Below are positions 26,511 to 34,827 of a stretch of DNA of 64,000 nucleotides, piece after piece (the first letter of the stretch is position 1; every line of letters starts with the position of its first letter). The DNA comes from Variovorax sp. OV700. Lineage in GTDB: Bacteria > Pseudomonadota > Gammaproteobacteria > Burkholderiales > Burkholderiaceae_C. Below the pieces are notes generated by a model. That model worked only from the letters and a program-made list of their open reading frames with translations, was not told the DNA's origin and did no database searches. The translations under genes were made by a program, and so were the position numbers. The stretch is taken from positions 496,001-560,000 of the forward strand of contig NZ_FNDR01000003.1 of the NCBI RefSeq assembly GCF_900099805.1, in the 5' to 3' direction.

Positions 26511-26938
26511 CAGCTCCGGATGTAACTGGTGAGCTGGTCGATCGTCTGCTCGTGCTCGTTGATGATGTCGTCCATCAGGTCCTGGATGGAGATCATGCCC
26601 ACCACCTTGTCGCCGTCGACCACGGGAAGGTGGCGAAACTTGCGCTGGCTCATGAGCGACATGCAAGCCCGCGTGTGGGTCTGCGGAGTCACGGTCATCA
26701 CGTCGGGCGTCATGATCTCGGAGACTTTCATCTCCTTGGAGTTCTTGCCCTGCAGCGCCACCTTGCGGGTGTAGTCGCGCTCGGAAAGAAAGCCCACCAG
26801 CCGGTCGCCGTCCATCACCATCAGCGCGCCCACCTCGAAGTGGGCCAGTGTGGCCAGCGCATCGAACACGCTGGTGTCCGGCGAGGTGCGCCAGGCCGCG
26901 GAATCGTGGCGCTTGAGCAGTTCGGAGACGGGTTTCAT
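26510..26938 (-). CDS. CBS-domain protein
   Basis: The 142-residue protein consists of a pair of CBS domains: LATLAHFEVGALMVMDGDRLVGFLSERDYTRKVAL (first) and ACMSLMSQRKFRHLPVVDGDKVVGMISIQDLMDDIINEH (second). Such Bateman modules bind adenine nucleotides or related ligands and usually sense energy status. It has no other domain, so its partner is unknown. The ATG at 26938 (MKPVSELLKRHDS) is preferred because upstream extension adds an unrelated basic leader. It is preceded by a T/A-rich stretch on the minus strand. Confidence 0.88.
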   Translation of the reverse strand: MKPVSELLKRHDSAAWRTSPDTSVFDALATLAHFEVGALMVMDGDRLVGFLSERDYTRKVALQGKNSKEMKVSEIMTPDVMTVTPQTHTRACMSLMSQRKFRHLPVVDGDKVVGMISIQDLMDDIINEHEQTIDQLTSYIRS

Positions 26939-27084
26939 CGCGGTAACTCCAACAAAAAAGTTTCGATTCGACCGACGCGTCCATGCGCCGCACTCGGTCA
27001 AATCATAGGGGCGATATCAGAGGAACTGCCCCCCGCAATCCAAAAACCTCTAGGGGATTGTGCGCGTCGCGCGCAACGGGCGAA

Positions 27085-27684
27085 CTAAGGTGTTGATGCC
27101 AGCACACGGCTGAGCGCCACGGGGTTGCCCGCGACGGTCTTGACCAAGCCCTTGTCGTCGAAAATCACCTGGTATTCCGACCAGCTGTCGCGCCAGTAGC
27201 GCCACGTGGGTGCGTCGAGGCTGGGGTTCTCGCCGGCCACCGGATAACCGATGGCCATCAGCACCTGTTCGCGCGTCATGCCGGGCGCCACCTTTCCGGC
27301 GACGATGGCATCGCGGACGGCGGGTGGGAAGGCGGCCATCTTCTGCTTCGGATCTTCGGTCACCACATAGCGCTTCGCGAAATCGGCGAGCGTGATGTTG
27401 CGGCTGTAGTCGTTCTTGATGCGCTGGGGTTTGCCGCCGAGATCAGTGTCGAACCAGCGGAAGTCGTATGCCGTGATGCGCGCCGGCGTGCCCACCGCCA
27501 CGATGCTCGTGCCTTGCTCGTCGTAGTTGATGTCGCTGATCGAGCTGCCGTAGGTGCGCATGTTGCAGCACAGGTAGCCGCTGAGCATCGGGCCTTGCGG
27601 CGGCGAGGGGCGCTGCGCATGGACGACGGTCGCGGGAAGGACGGTGGCTGCCAACAGGGCGGCAGCGGCAAGGCGCTTGAACAT
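27085..27684 (-). CDS. Exported protein with a BamE/OmlA-like domain, hypothetical
   Basis: The 199-residue product has a signal peptide (MFKRLAAAALLAATVLPATVVHA). The second half has KVAPGMTREQVLMAIGYPVAGENP and YQVIFDDKGLVKTVAGNP, which resemble the SmpA/BamE-like fold in which GMTREQV and a late strand are conserved. The first half (SGYLCCNMRTYGSSISDINYDEQGTSIVAVGTPARI) is not recognised. It has two adjacent cysteines early in the mature protein. A periplasmic or outer-membrane-linked role is likely, but no function can be assigned. Confidence 0.75.
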   Translation of the reverse strand: MFKRLAAAALLAATVLPATVVHAQRPSPPQGPMLSGYLCCNMRTYGSSISDINYDEQGTSIVAVGTPARITAYDFRWFDTDLGGKPQRIKNDYSRNITLADFAKRYVVTEDPKQKMAAFPPAVRDAIVAGKVAPGMTREQVLMAIGYPVAGENPSLDAPTWRYWRDSWSEYQVIFDDKGLVKTVAGNPVALSRVLASTP

Positions 27685-27884
27685 GGATTTCCCTCGGTAC
27701 TTATTGAAGATGGCTGCGGCCGCAGCGCGCGCATTCTAGAGGCCGACATTCCTCGGACGCAGGCAGAATCGGCATTCGAGGCTATCGAAAGCATAGCGGT
27801 GTGACCTAGCGCACATTCCGGGGTCACAATGCCCACCCGCCTTCGGGCCGATTCCAGACAAAGCGAAAGAAAGAGCATCCATCG

Positions 27885-28856
27885 ATGGCGATCCAGTGGT
27901 TCCCCGGGCACATGTACACGACCCAGAAGGCCATCACCGAGCGGGTGAAGGACATCGACGTGGTCATCGAGCTGCTCGACGCGCGCCTGCCGGGCTCCAG
28001 CGCCAACCCGATGCTGGCCGAACTCACGGCGGGGCGGCCCTCGCTCAAGGTGCTCAACAAGCAGGACCTGGCCGACCCCGGGCGCACCGCGCTCTGGCTC
28101 GCGCACTACAACGCGCTGCCGTCCACGCGCGCCATCCCGCTCGACGCCAGCCAGACCACGCCCGCACAGGCCATCGTTCGCGCCTGCCATGAGCTCTCGC
28201 CCAACCGCGGGGGCATGGCCAAGCCGATGCGCGTGCTGATCTGCGGCATACCGAATGTCGGCAAGTCGACCCTCATCAACACCCTGACCGGCAGCCGCAA
28301 GGCCAAGACCGGCGACGAGGCCGGCATCACCAAGCTGGAGCAGCGCATCACGCTGGCCGACGACTTCTACCTGTGGGACACGCCCGGCATGCTGTGGCCG
28401 CGCATCGTGGTGCCCAAGAGCGGCTACAACCTTGCGGCCAGCGGCGCCGTGGGGCGCAACGCCTTCGACGAGGAAGAAGTGGCACTGGAGCTGCTCAACT
28501 ACCTGAAGACGCACTATGCGGCGGGCATCGCGGAGCGATTCAAGCTGGTCGAGCTCGATGCAGCAACCATCGCCGGGATGAAGGACGAGGACGTGCTCGA
28601 CGCCATCGGCCGCAAGCGCGGTGCGCTGCTGGGCAAGGGCCGCGTCAACCTGCAGAAGGCGGCCGAGATCGTGATGCACGAGTTTCGTGCCGGCAACCTC
28701 GGGCGCATCACGCTCGAGACGCCCGAGGAATTCGCGCAGTGGCTTGCGGAAGGGCAGCGCATCGACGTCGAGCGGCAGGCAAAGAAAGCGGCGCGGGGCA
28801 AGAAGCGGAAGCCGGGCGCCGAGCCCGGTGAAGGCCAGGCGCCCCAGACGCACTGA
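27885..28856 (+). CDS. ylqF: Ribosome biogenesis GTPase YlqF (circularly permuted)
   Basis: The 323-residue GTPase has the circularly permuted order G4-G1: VLNKQDLAD (about residues 54-62) precedes GIPNVGKSTLINTL (about 119-132), followed by DTPGMLWPRI (G3). This order defines YlqF/YawG-type GTPases that mature the large ribosomal subunit. The N-terminal MAIQWFPGHMYTTQKAI is the usual start. A basic KKAARGKKRKPG tail follows. It is convergent with the DUF4139 gene, with only 9 bases between stop codons. Confidence 0.92.
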   Translation: MAIQWFPGHMYTTQKAITERVKDIDVVIELLDARLPGSSANPMLAELTAGRPSLKVLNKQDLADPGRTALWLAHYNALPSTRAIPLDASQTTPAQAIVRACHELSPNRGGMAKPMRVLICGIPNVGKSTLINTLTGSRKAKTGDEAGITKLEQRITLADDFYLWDTPGMLWPRIVVPKSGYNLAASGAVGRNAFDEEEVALELLNYLKTHYAAGIAERFKLVELDAATIAGMKDEDVLDAIGRKRGALLGKGRVNLQKAAEIVMHEFRAGNLGRITLETPEEFAQWLAEGQRIDVERQAKKAARGKKRKPGAEPGEGQAPQTH

Positions 28857-28865
28857 ACTGCGCGC

Positions 28866-30500
28866 TCAGCGCATCTGCAGCCGCGCGTCCTTCGGGTAGC
28901 TGATGGTGTAGTCAGCTGCCACCCGCGCGGTCTTGCCCGCGTCGAGATCGAAGCTCCACATCGCGAGGCCAGGCTGCTTGTTCCAGGCCAGTTCACCGGG
29001 CTGGGGCGAAAACTGCGCAGCCACGCGCACCTGCTCGTCGACCGACACGGGAGCGGCCTCCAGCACCTGCACCGCGATGGGCGTGCGGTGGCGGTTCTCG
29101 ACCACGTAGGCACGCTGTACCTTGCGCTCGGCGCGCGAACCGACGAAGCCGCCCGTGCCCTGGCTGTCCTGCTCGGGCTCGGCCTGCACGCGCACCAATT
29201 CGTCGCGGCCGAAGGAGAGCGTGAGCTTCGAATCGCTGGGTTGGTTCCAGCGGCCGCTGCCTACGAAGTTGCCATCGCGGTAGAGCTGCAACGCACCGGC
29301 CGGCCACACGCCCGCCGGCTGCGCGAGTTCGGCGACCAGGAAAGCGCTAGCGTCCACGCGCGGGCTGGTGCGCGCGGCAAGTTTTGCGGTGTCTTCGTGC
29401 TGGCCCAGCGCCAGCGTCACGCGCTGACCGTTGGAAGGCACGTCGATGCTCTGCGGCACCGCGAATTCGGTGGCAAAGCTGTTGTCGAACACGTTCACGT
29501 CGAAGAGCGGCTGTGCAGCCTCGGCCATGACACGCTTGTCGGCGGACACCATGGGAGCTGGTGCCGCCATCATTGCGGCCGGTGCCGGGCTCGCCGGCGC
29601 ACGCTGCGGCGGCTCGATGCCGATGCGCCATGCGCCGGGCGTGCGGCCGGTGGTTTCGCGGCGCGGCTGGCCGGTGGAAAGCACCAGCTTCACGCCGCGC
29701 CAGTCTTCGCCCGTGGCCTGCGCCACCAGGGCTTGGCGCTCGATGCGCACCTTGCGCGTGGCGGTGTCGAGCAGCGCGCGATACGCGGGGGTCCAGCCGG
29801 GGCCGTTGACCTGGTAGCTGAGCTTCACGTCGGCATCGGCACTGGCGGCCAGCGTGACGGTCACGGCCACTACCTGCGCGCCGTTGCCCTGTGTGCGCGT
29901 GCGCTCGGCCACCAGCGGGTTGAGCTGGCGGTCGATGTCGGCCTGCCTGCGCTGGATCTGGTGCTGCTTGAGGAGCGAGTCTTGCCCGGCGCGACGCATG
30001 GCTTCGGTCATCGCGGCGAGGTTGCGTGCGTCCATTGGCGCGCGTGCGCCCTGGGCCGACTCGCCGCCGCCCGAGAGGCCCTTGAGATAACCCGTCACCA
30101 TGCCGAGCGCGTCGTTCTCGGCCTGGAGTGCTGCCTTCTGGTCCTCGAGCTCGCGAATGCGGCCGTCGAGCGCGCTGGTTGCACAACGTGCCGAAAGTTC
30201 GCGTGGCTCGCTCAGTACCGAGGTCTCGCCCACGCGCACCGATGAGCCGGCCGATACCTGCAGGCTCTGCACGTCGAGCCCCGCGGGCAGGCAGGCGAAA
30301 GTGACGGATCGGCTGCCGGCCGCGACTCGTGCCACGCGCTCCACCGTCGCGCTGCCGGGATAGACCTTGACCTGGGTGATGCGCGATGCATCCGCGCCGG
30401 TGGGGAGGGCCTGCGCATACGCGCTGGCTGCGAGCATCAGCCAAGGCGCGGCAACGGCGGTGGTGCGAAAAAGGAAAGAAGAGGAAGAGATAGCTTTCAT
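28866..30500 (-). CDS. DUF4139/DUF4140 protein (mucoidy inhibitor MuiA family)
   Basis: The 544-residue exported protein has a signal peptide, an N-terminal DUF4140-like segment (RITQVKVYPGSATVERVARVAAG), a coiled-coil stretch with ELEDQKAALQAENDALGM, and a C-terminal DUF4139 region (PGWTPAYRALLDTATRKVRIERQALVAQATGEDWRGVKLVLSTG). The family is known as MuiA-like after a mucoidy-inhibiting locus; its biochemical role is not known. The ATG at 30500 follows GAGGCTCCG. Residues between about 280 and 330 are a Pro/Ala-rich linker. It sits alone, convergent with ylqF. Confidence 0.85.
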   Translation of the reverse strand: MKAISSSSFLFRTTAVAAPWLMLAASAYAQALPTGADASRITQVKVYPGSATVERVARVAAGSRSVTFACLPAGLDVQSLQVSAGSSVRVGETSVLSEPRELSARCATSALDGRIRELEDQKAALQAENDALGMVTGYLKGLSGGGESAQGARAPMDARNLAAMTEAMRRAGQDSLLKQHQIQRRQADIDRQLNPLVAERTRTQGNGAQVVAVTVTLAASADADVKLSYQVNGPGWTPAYRALLDTATRKVRIERQALVAQATGEDWRGVKLVLSTGQPRRETTGRTPGAWRIGIEPPQRAPASPAPAAMMAAPAPMVSADKRVMAEAAQPLFDVNVFDNSFATEFAVPQSIDVPSNGQRVTLALGQHEDTAKLAARTSPRVDASAFLVAELAQPAGVWPAGALQLYRDGNFVGSGRWNQPSDSKLTLSFGRDELVRVQAEPEQDSQGTGGFVGSRAERKVQRAYVVENRHRTPIAVQVLEAAPVSVDEQVRVAAQFSPQPGELAWNKQPGLAMWSFDLDAGKTARVAADYTISYPKDARLQMR

Positions 30501-30695
30501 CGGAGCCTCGGTAGTGGATCGTTCCTCCACTCATACGGCGGGGCTCGCAGACCGGGGTTAAGGGGCTGAAAAAAAAGCGCGCTGTCGCCAAGGCAGCTGA
30601 TCGGGCCGTGCGCGTCGCCCGCGCGACGGGGCGCAGCGGGGCTGCTTCGTAGAGTGGCTTTTTCGACGCTTCATCCTTCTTCGTGAAAGACCGCC

Positions 30696-31115
30696 ATGCT
30701 CGACACCCTCCAGGCCATCAACAAGACTGCCGCCTTCAATCGCTGGGCCGGCTTCGAAGTGACCCGCGCCGCTGACGGCGAAGCCGAACTGCGGATGGCG
30801 TGGCGCGAGGAGGACATGGGCCAGTACGCCGGTTTCCTGCACGCGGGGCTCATCGGCGCCATGCTCGATACCGCCTGCGGCTTCGCGGCGGCCACGGTGG
30901 CGGGGCGGGTGCTGGCCTCGCATTTCTCGGTCAACTGCCTCTCGCCCGCACTGGGTCGCGCCTTCATTGCACGCGGCAAGGTTGTGAAGGCCGGGCGCAA
31001 GCAGGTGTTTGCGACCGCCGAGCTCTATGGCCAGGGCGAGGGCGACAGTCTCAAGCTCGTGGCGACGGGGAGCGCAATCCTGGTTCCGGTGGAAGAGGCC
31101 CCTCCGGCGAAGTAG
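30696..31115 (+). CDS. PaaI-like hotdog-fold thioesterase
   Basis: The 139-residue protein has the hotdog-fold signature QYAGFLHAGLIGAMLDTACGFAAATVAG (about residues 44-71), where the HAG and D residues hold the thioester, and later VNCLSPALGRAFIARGKVVKAGRKQVF. The family hydrolyses acyl- or aryl-acetyl-CoA esters as salvage enzymes. The start is at the ATG downstream of a T-rich leader. Its 3' end overlaps the convergent acyltransferase gene by 65 bases. Confidence 0.87.
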   Translation: MLDTLQAINKTAAFNRWAGFEVTRAADGEAELRMAWREEDMGQYAGFLHAGLIGAMLDTACGFAAATVAGRVLASHFSVNCLSPALGRAFIARGKVVKAGRKQVFATAELYGQGEGDSLKLVATGSAILVPVEEAPPAK

Positions 31116-32301
31116 CCCGCGGATCGGCGCTCGTGCGCCGAGGCTTGAGCCCGAACAGCGGCCGCAGCCAGTTGACGCGCCGGATCAGCCCGTCGGTGAG
31201 CGCCCAGCAGCCGGCGATGGTCAACGCCACCAGCAAGGCGGGCTCCAGCACCGGGCCCAATGCAAGGGGCGCCAGCAGCGCAGCGCCGGCGATGATCAGC
31301 GTCTGGTGTAGCACGTACCACGGGTACACCGACTCGTTGGCCCAGCGCAGCCAGGGCCACGGCCGGTTCAGGTAGCGGTGGCCATGGCCCAGGATGGTGG
31401 CCACCGCCAGCCACAGGTAGAGCATGCGCAAGGTGTCCATGAGTACGCCGGAAGGCGGCCCCTTGGCGCCGAGCCTCAGCACGACGAATGTGGCGATCAC
31501 CGCTACCGCCAGCGCCAGCGAAACCCGCCGCAGGCGCTCCAGTTCGCGCCACACGCCCGTGTCCACGCCCATCCAGTAGCCGTACACAAACACCGTGAAG
31601 TAGATGCTGTGCAGGTGGAAGTCGCGGATCAGGTTGTGGGTGGGCGGAAAGTGCCGGGCCAGCAGCATCGTCGATAGCAGCAGCGGAAGCACCGGCAGCA
31701 ACAGCAGCTTCCAGCCGCGCAGCCCGTTGAAGCGCTGGCGCATCCACTGGCCGGCGGGCGACCTCCACAGCGGCAGCGTCAGCGCGATGATGGCCGTATA
31801 GGTGAACAGATAGGGCAGGTACCAGAGGTGGTTCCAGGTGATGCCGAACTCAGCGCCGGCAAAGGCCTGCTTCGGCCAAGGGTGGCCCATCGAGAGATAG
31901 CGCAGCAGGAACGCGCCGAAGCCCGGCGCCACCAGCCCGTTGGCGACGCCCTCCGCATAGGCCTGGTAGGGCACGATCACCGCCATGGCGAAGGCCAGCG
32001 GCAGCATCAGCCGCACGCCGCGGCTGCGAATCAGGGCCCAGCTGTCCTGGTTGCGGGCGAGAAAGCCCAGCGAGACGCCCGAGACGAGAAACACCAGGTC
32101 CATGCGCCAGAGGTTGAGCACCCGCATCGGCCACTGCAGCCACTCTGCCGCATGCGGGCTTTTCAGGTGCCAGGGCCAATCGGCCACGTAGTACATGCCC
32201 ACGTGATAGAGGATGACGAACAAGAAGGCCAATGCGCGCAGCGCATCGATGTCGTGCCGGCGGTCGGGCGCTGCGGACGGGGTGTCAGGGGTTGCGCTCA
32301 T
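31051..32301 (-). CDS. Acyltransferase 3-family membrane protein
   Basis: The 416-residue protein has about ten transmembrane helices and begins RRHDIDALRALAFLFVILYHVGMYY, the conserved start of acyltransferase-3 (OafA/OpgC/NodX-like) enzymes, with the catalytic histidine in LYHVGMY. These acylate surface sugars, glucans or exopolysaccharides; the acceptor is unknown. The start ATG at 32301 follows GAGGAGCGACC. It is divergent from the membrane LytTR gene with a 160-base common control region, which suggests that the regulator controls it. Its 3' end overlaps the thioesterase gene by 65 bases. Confidence 0.88.
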   Translation of the reverse strand: MSATPDTPSAAPDRRHDIDALRALAFLFVILYHVGMYYVADWPWHLKSPHAAEWLQWPMRVLNLWRMDLVFLVSGVSLGFLARNQDSWALIRSRGVRLMLPLAFAMAVIVPYQAYAEGVANGLVAPGFGAFLLRYLSMGHPWPKQAFAGAEFGITWNHLWYLPYLFTYTAIIALTLPLWRSPAGQWMRQRFNGLRGWKLLLLPVLPLLLSTMLLARHFPPTHNLIRDFHLHSIYFTVFVYGYWMGVDTGVWRELERLRRVSLALAVAVIATFVVLRLGAKGPPSGVLMDTLRMLYLWLAVATILGHGHRYLNRPWPWLRWANESVYPWYVLHQTLIIAGAALLAPLALGPVLEPALLVALTIAGCWALTDGLIRRVNWLRPLFGLKPRRTSADPRATSPEGPLPPEPGLRSPSPRA

Positions 32302-32461
32302 CGGTCGCTCCTCGAAAACGCTTGGGAAGGAGGGCCGATGGTTGCGTTGTTGCGCCGCGCGCGGTCTTCCCGAGGGACGGATCGCGGCCCTTTTGTGACG
32401 AGCGGTGGCCGGCGGGGGCGAAATTTTCCCGCAGGGCCCGTGGATCGCGAGAATCCCGGGC

Positions 32462-33370
32462 ATGGGAGATTCCCGAAAAAAGAACCTGTACGAGCGCTAT
32501 GAGCCCATCCGCCGCCGCGTGGAAGTGGGGTTCTGGATCGTCTTCATGGCGCTGCAGGCTGTGTTCAACACCATCGTGGCGCTGGTCGATGCGCGCGACC
32601 GCGCGGTGCCGCGCGCCAGCTGGGAAATCGTCACCTGGGAGGTGTCGAGCCACTTGGTGCTGCTGGTGCTGGTGCCGGCCGTGGTGGCCATCCAGCGCCG
32701 GCTGTCGCCGCTGGCGCGCACCCATCTGCTGCGCTACCTGGCCTGGCACCTGGCGGCAAGCGTCGTCTTCAGCGTTGTGCACGTGGCGGCGATGTTCGCG
32801 CTGCGGTCCATGGTCTACACCGCGGCCGGCGAGCGCTACGACTATGCGGGCTGGACCGGGCACTGGGGCTACGAATACCTGAAGGACGTGCGTGCCTACC
32901 TGGCGATGGTGTTCGGCATCTGGGTCTACGGTGTCTTCATGCTGCGGCTGCAAGGCGAGGCGCGCGTGCTCGATCCGCCTGAGGCGGCGGCGCCCGAGCC
33001 TATTCAGCCCACCGCACCAGAGCACTCCGTGCCGCCCGCCCGGCCAGAGCGATTTCTGGTGCGCAAGCTGCGGCGCGAATTTCTCATTGCTGCGGGCGAT
33101 ATCGACTGGCTCCAGGCCGAAGGCAACTACGTCGGCCTGCACGTCAACGGCCACGACTACCTGCTGCGCGCCACGCTCACCGACTTTCTGGCCCAGCTCG
33201 ACCCCGTCCGATTCGTGCGGGTACACCGCAGCCATGCGGTCAACCTCGGCCGCATCAAGGAGATCGAGCCTCTCGACGGCGGCGATGCCCGGCTCCACAT
33301 GGCCGACGGCACCACCGTGCCATGCAGCCGCCGCTATCGAGAGGCCCTGCATGCCGGGGTGGGCCGGTGA
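32462..33370 (+). CDS. Membrane-anchored LytTR-type transcriptional regulator
   Basis: The 302-residue protein joins four hydrophobic segments (about residues 23-180, such as FWIVFMALQAVFNTIVALV and LVLLVLVPAVVAIQR) to a C-terminal LytTR DNA-binding domain (about 205-300: FLVRKLRREFLIAAGDIDWLQAEGNYVGLHVNGHDYLLRATL ... FVRVHRSHAVNL). It has no receiver domain, so control must come through the membrane part. A Pro-rich linker separates the two. It is divergent from the acyltransferase gene and begins 92 bases from the edge of that gene's leader; a shared signal is plausible but unproven. Confidence 0.85.
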   Translation: MGDSRKKNLYERYEPIRRRVEVGFWIVFMALQAVFNTIVALVDARDRAVPRASWEIVTWEVSSHLVLLVLVPAVVAIQRRLSPLARTHLLRYLAWHLAASVVFSVVHVAAMFALRSMVYTAAGERYDYAGWTGHWGYEYLKDVRAYLAMVFGIWVYGVFMLRLQGEARVLDPPEAAAPEPIQPTAPEHSVPPARPERFLVRKLRREFLIAAGDIDWLQAEGNYVGLHVNGHDYLLRATLTDFLAQLDPVRFVRVHRSHAVNLGRIKEIEPLDGGDARLHMADGTTVPCSRRYREALHAGVGR

Positions 33371-33462
33371 GTTCGTGCCGTAGCTTGGCAGTGTCCTGTT
33401 CCGGTGCGCCCTGAAATGCAGTAGCCCCGTTTTGGCCCGTAGCGCACCATCGCAGAGCCAAT

Positions 33463-33478
33463 AGGCACCATTTTTGCT
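33463..33478 (+). promoter_or_regulatory. Sigma-54 (RpoN) -24/-12 promoter of the ammonium transporter gene
   Basis: AGGCACCATTTTTGCT has GG at 33464-33465 and GC at 33476-33477, exactly 10 bases apart, and matches TGGCAC-N5-TTGCW in all but the first base. It lies 72 bases upstream of the amt start codon. The ammonium transporter amt genes of proteobacteria are commonly under NtrC/sigma-54 control, so the match is meaningful. No clear NtrC enhancer half-sites were found upstream. Confidence 0.75.
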
Positions 33479-33549
33479 TTCTTGCGCCGCTGCGCCGGGC
33501 AATTCGGGTGCATGCACCAATTCAAACCAGAAAACTGCAAGAAGCTTCA

Positions 33550-34752
33550 ATGGACGCACTCAAACAGGGCGCAGACGCGCTGTTCATCCTTCTCGGCGCC
33601 ATCATGGTGTTGGCCATGCACGCCGGTTTTGCCTTTCTCGAACTGGGCACGGTTCGCAAGAAGAACCAGGTCAATGCGCTGGTCAAGATCCTGGTCGACT
33701 TCTCGGTCTCGACCATCGTGTACTTCCTGGTGGGCTACGGCGTGGCGTACGGCACGCACTTCTTCGTGGGCGCCACCGAGCTCGCCGCCAAGAGCGGCTA
33801 CGAGCTGGTGAAGTTCTTCTTCCTCTTGACCTTTGCCGCGGCCATTCCGGCGATCATCTCGGGCGGCATCGCGGAGCGCGCCAAGTTCTGGCCGCAGCTG
33901 ATCGCCACGGCGGTCATCGTCGGCTTTGTCTATCCGCTGTACGAGGGCATCGCCTGGAACAAGGCCTTCGGCGTCCAGGCGTGGATTGCTTCACTCACGG
34001 GCAGCGAGTTCCACGACTTCGCGGGTTCGGTGGTGGTGCACGCGGTGGGCGGCTGGCTCGCGCTGCCGGCCGTGCTGCTGCTGGGCGCGCGCCGCAACCG
34101 TTACCGCGGCGACGGCTCGCTCAGCGCACATCCGCCGTCGAACATTCCCTTTCTGGCGCTGGGCGCCTGGGTGCTGTGCGTGGGCTGGTTCGGCTTCAAC
34201 GTCATGAGCGCGCAGAGCATCGACAAGATCTCGGGCCTCGTGGCCGTCAATTCGCTCATGGCCATGGTGGGCGGCACCCTGGTGGCGCTGGCGCTCGGCA
34301 AGAACGACCCCGGCTTCGTCTACAACGGACCGCTCGCCGGGCTGGTGGCGGTGTGCGCGGGCTCCGATCTGATGCACCCGTTGGGCGCGCTGGTGGTGGG
34401 CGGCGTGGCAGGCGCCATCTTCGTCGTGATGTTCACGCTCACCCAGAACAAGTGGAAGATCGATGACGTGCTCGGCGTGTGGCCGCTGCACGGCCTGTGC
34501 GGCACCTGGGGCGGCATCGCGGCCGGCATCTTCGGCACGCAGGCGCTGGGCGGCATCGGCGGCGTGAGCGTGTGGGCGCAGCTCATCGGCACCCTGATAG
34601 GCGTGGCCTGGGCTGCACTTGCAGGAACGGTGGTGTACGGCGTACTCAAGGCCGCCATGGGCCTGCGGCTCACGCAGGAAGAGGAATACGACGGCGCTGA
34701 CCTGTCGATTCACCACATTTCGGCGACACCGGAGCGTGAGGTGAACTGGTAA
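33550..34752 (+). CDS. amt: Ammonium transporter (Amt family)
   Basis: The 400-residue integral membrane protein has eleven predicted helices and the conserved pore residues: DFAGSVVVHAVGGW near residue 158 carries the first pore histidine and WPLHGLCGTWGG near 313 the second. GGIAERAKFW and GLVAVCAGSDLMHP are further family motifs. It conducts ammonium into the cell under nitrogen limitation. No glnK (PII) gene is next to it, which is unusual for amt loci. The ATG at 33550 lies 12 bases after a GCAAGAAGC stretch; no SD-like sequence stands out. A sigma-54-type promoter is upstream. Confidence 0.92.
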   Translation: MDALKQGADALFILLGAIMVLAMHAGFAFLELGTVRKKNQVNALVKILVDFSVSTIVYFLVGYGVAYGTHFFVGATELAAKSGYELVKFFFLLTFAAAIPAIISGGIAERAKFWPQLIATAVIVGFVYPLYEGIAWNKAFGVQAWIASLTGSEFHDFAGSVVVHAVGGWLALPAVLLLGARRNRYRGDGSLSAHPPSNIPFLALGAWVLCVGWFGFNVMSAQSIDKISGLVAVNSLMAMVGGTLVALALGKNDPGFVYNGPLAGLVAVCAGSDLMHPLGALVVGGVAGAIFVVMFTLTQNKWKIDDVLGVWPLHGLCGTWGGIAAGIFGTQALGGIGGVSVWAQLIGTLIGVAWAALAGTVVYGVLKAAMGLRLTQEEEYDGADLSIHHISATPEREVNW

Positions 34753-34765
34753 GCGCAACCGGTGC

Positions 34766-34827
34766 TGAAGCGCATTCGCCTTGAATACGCTTCATTTTTG
34801 AAGCGTATTTACCTAGAATACGCTTCA
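34766..34827. promoter_or_regulatory. Four-half-site operator array before the Fic gene
   Basis: The array reads TGAAGCGCATT (34766-34776), 7 bases, AATACGCTTCA (34784-34794), 4 bases, TGAAGCGTATT (34799-34809), 7 bases, AATACGCTTCA (34817-34827). It is two tandem copies, 33 bases apart, of a 29-bp palindrome; three half-sites are identical and one has a single change. The last half-site includes the A of the fic start codon at 34827. Spacing of three helical turns suggests two dimers binding on one face. The binding protein is unknown; the C-terminal winged helix of the Fic protein is the obvious candidate. Confidence 0.8.

Noticed and set aside
33507..33518. GGTGCATGCACC palindrome as an NtrC enhancer site
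   Set aside because: It lies downstream of the -12 element, and the half-sites are joined without the usual spacer, so it is more likely a leader hairpin or chance.
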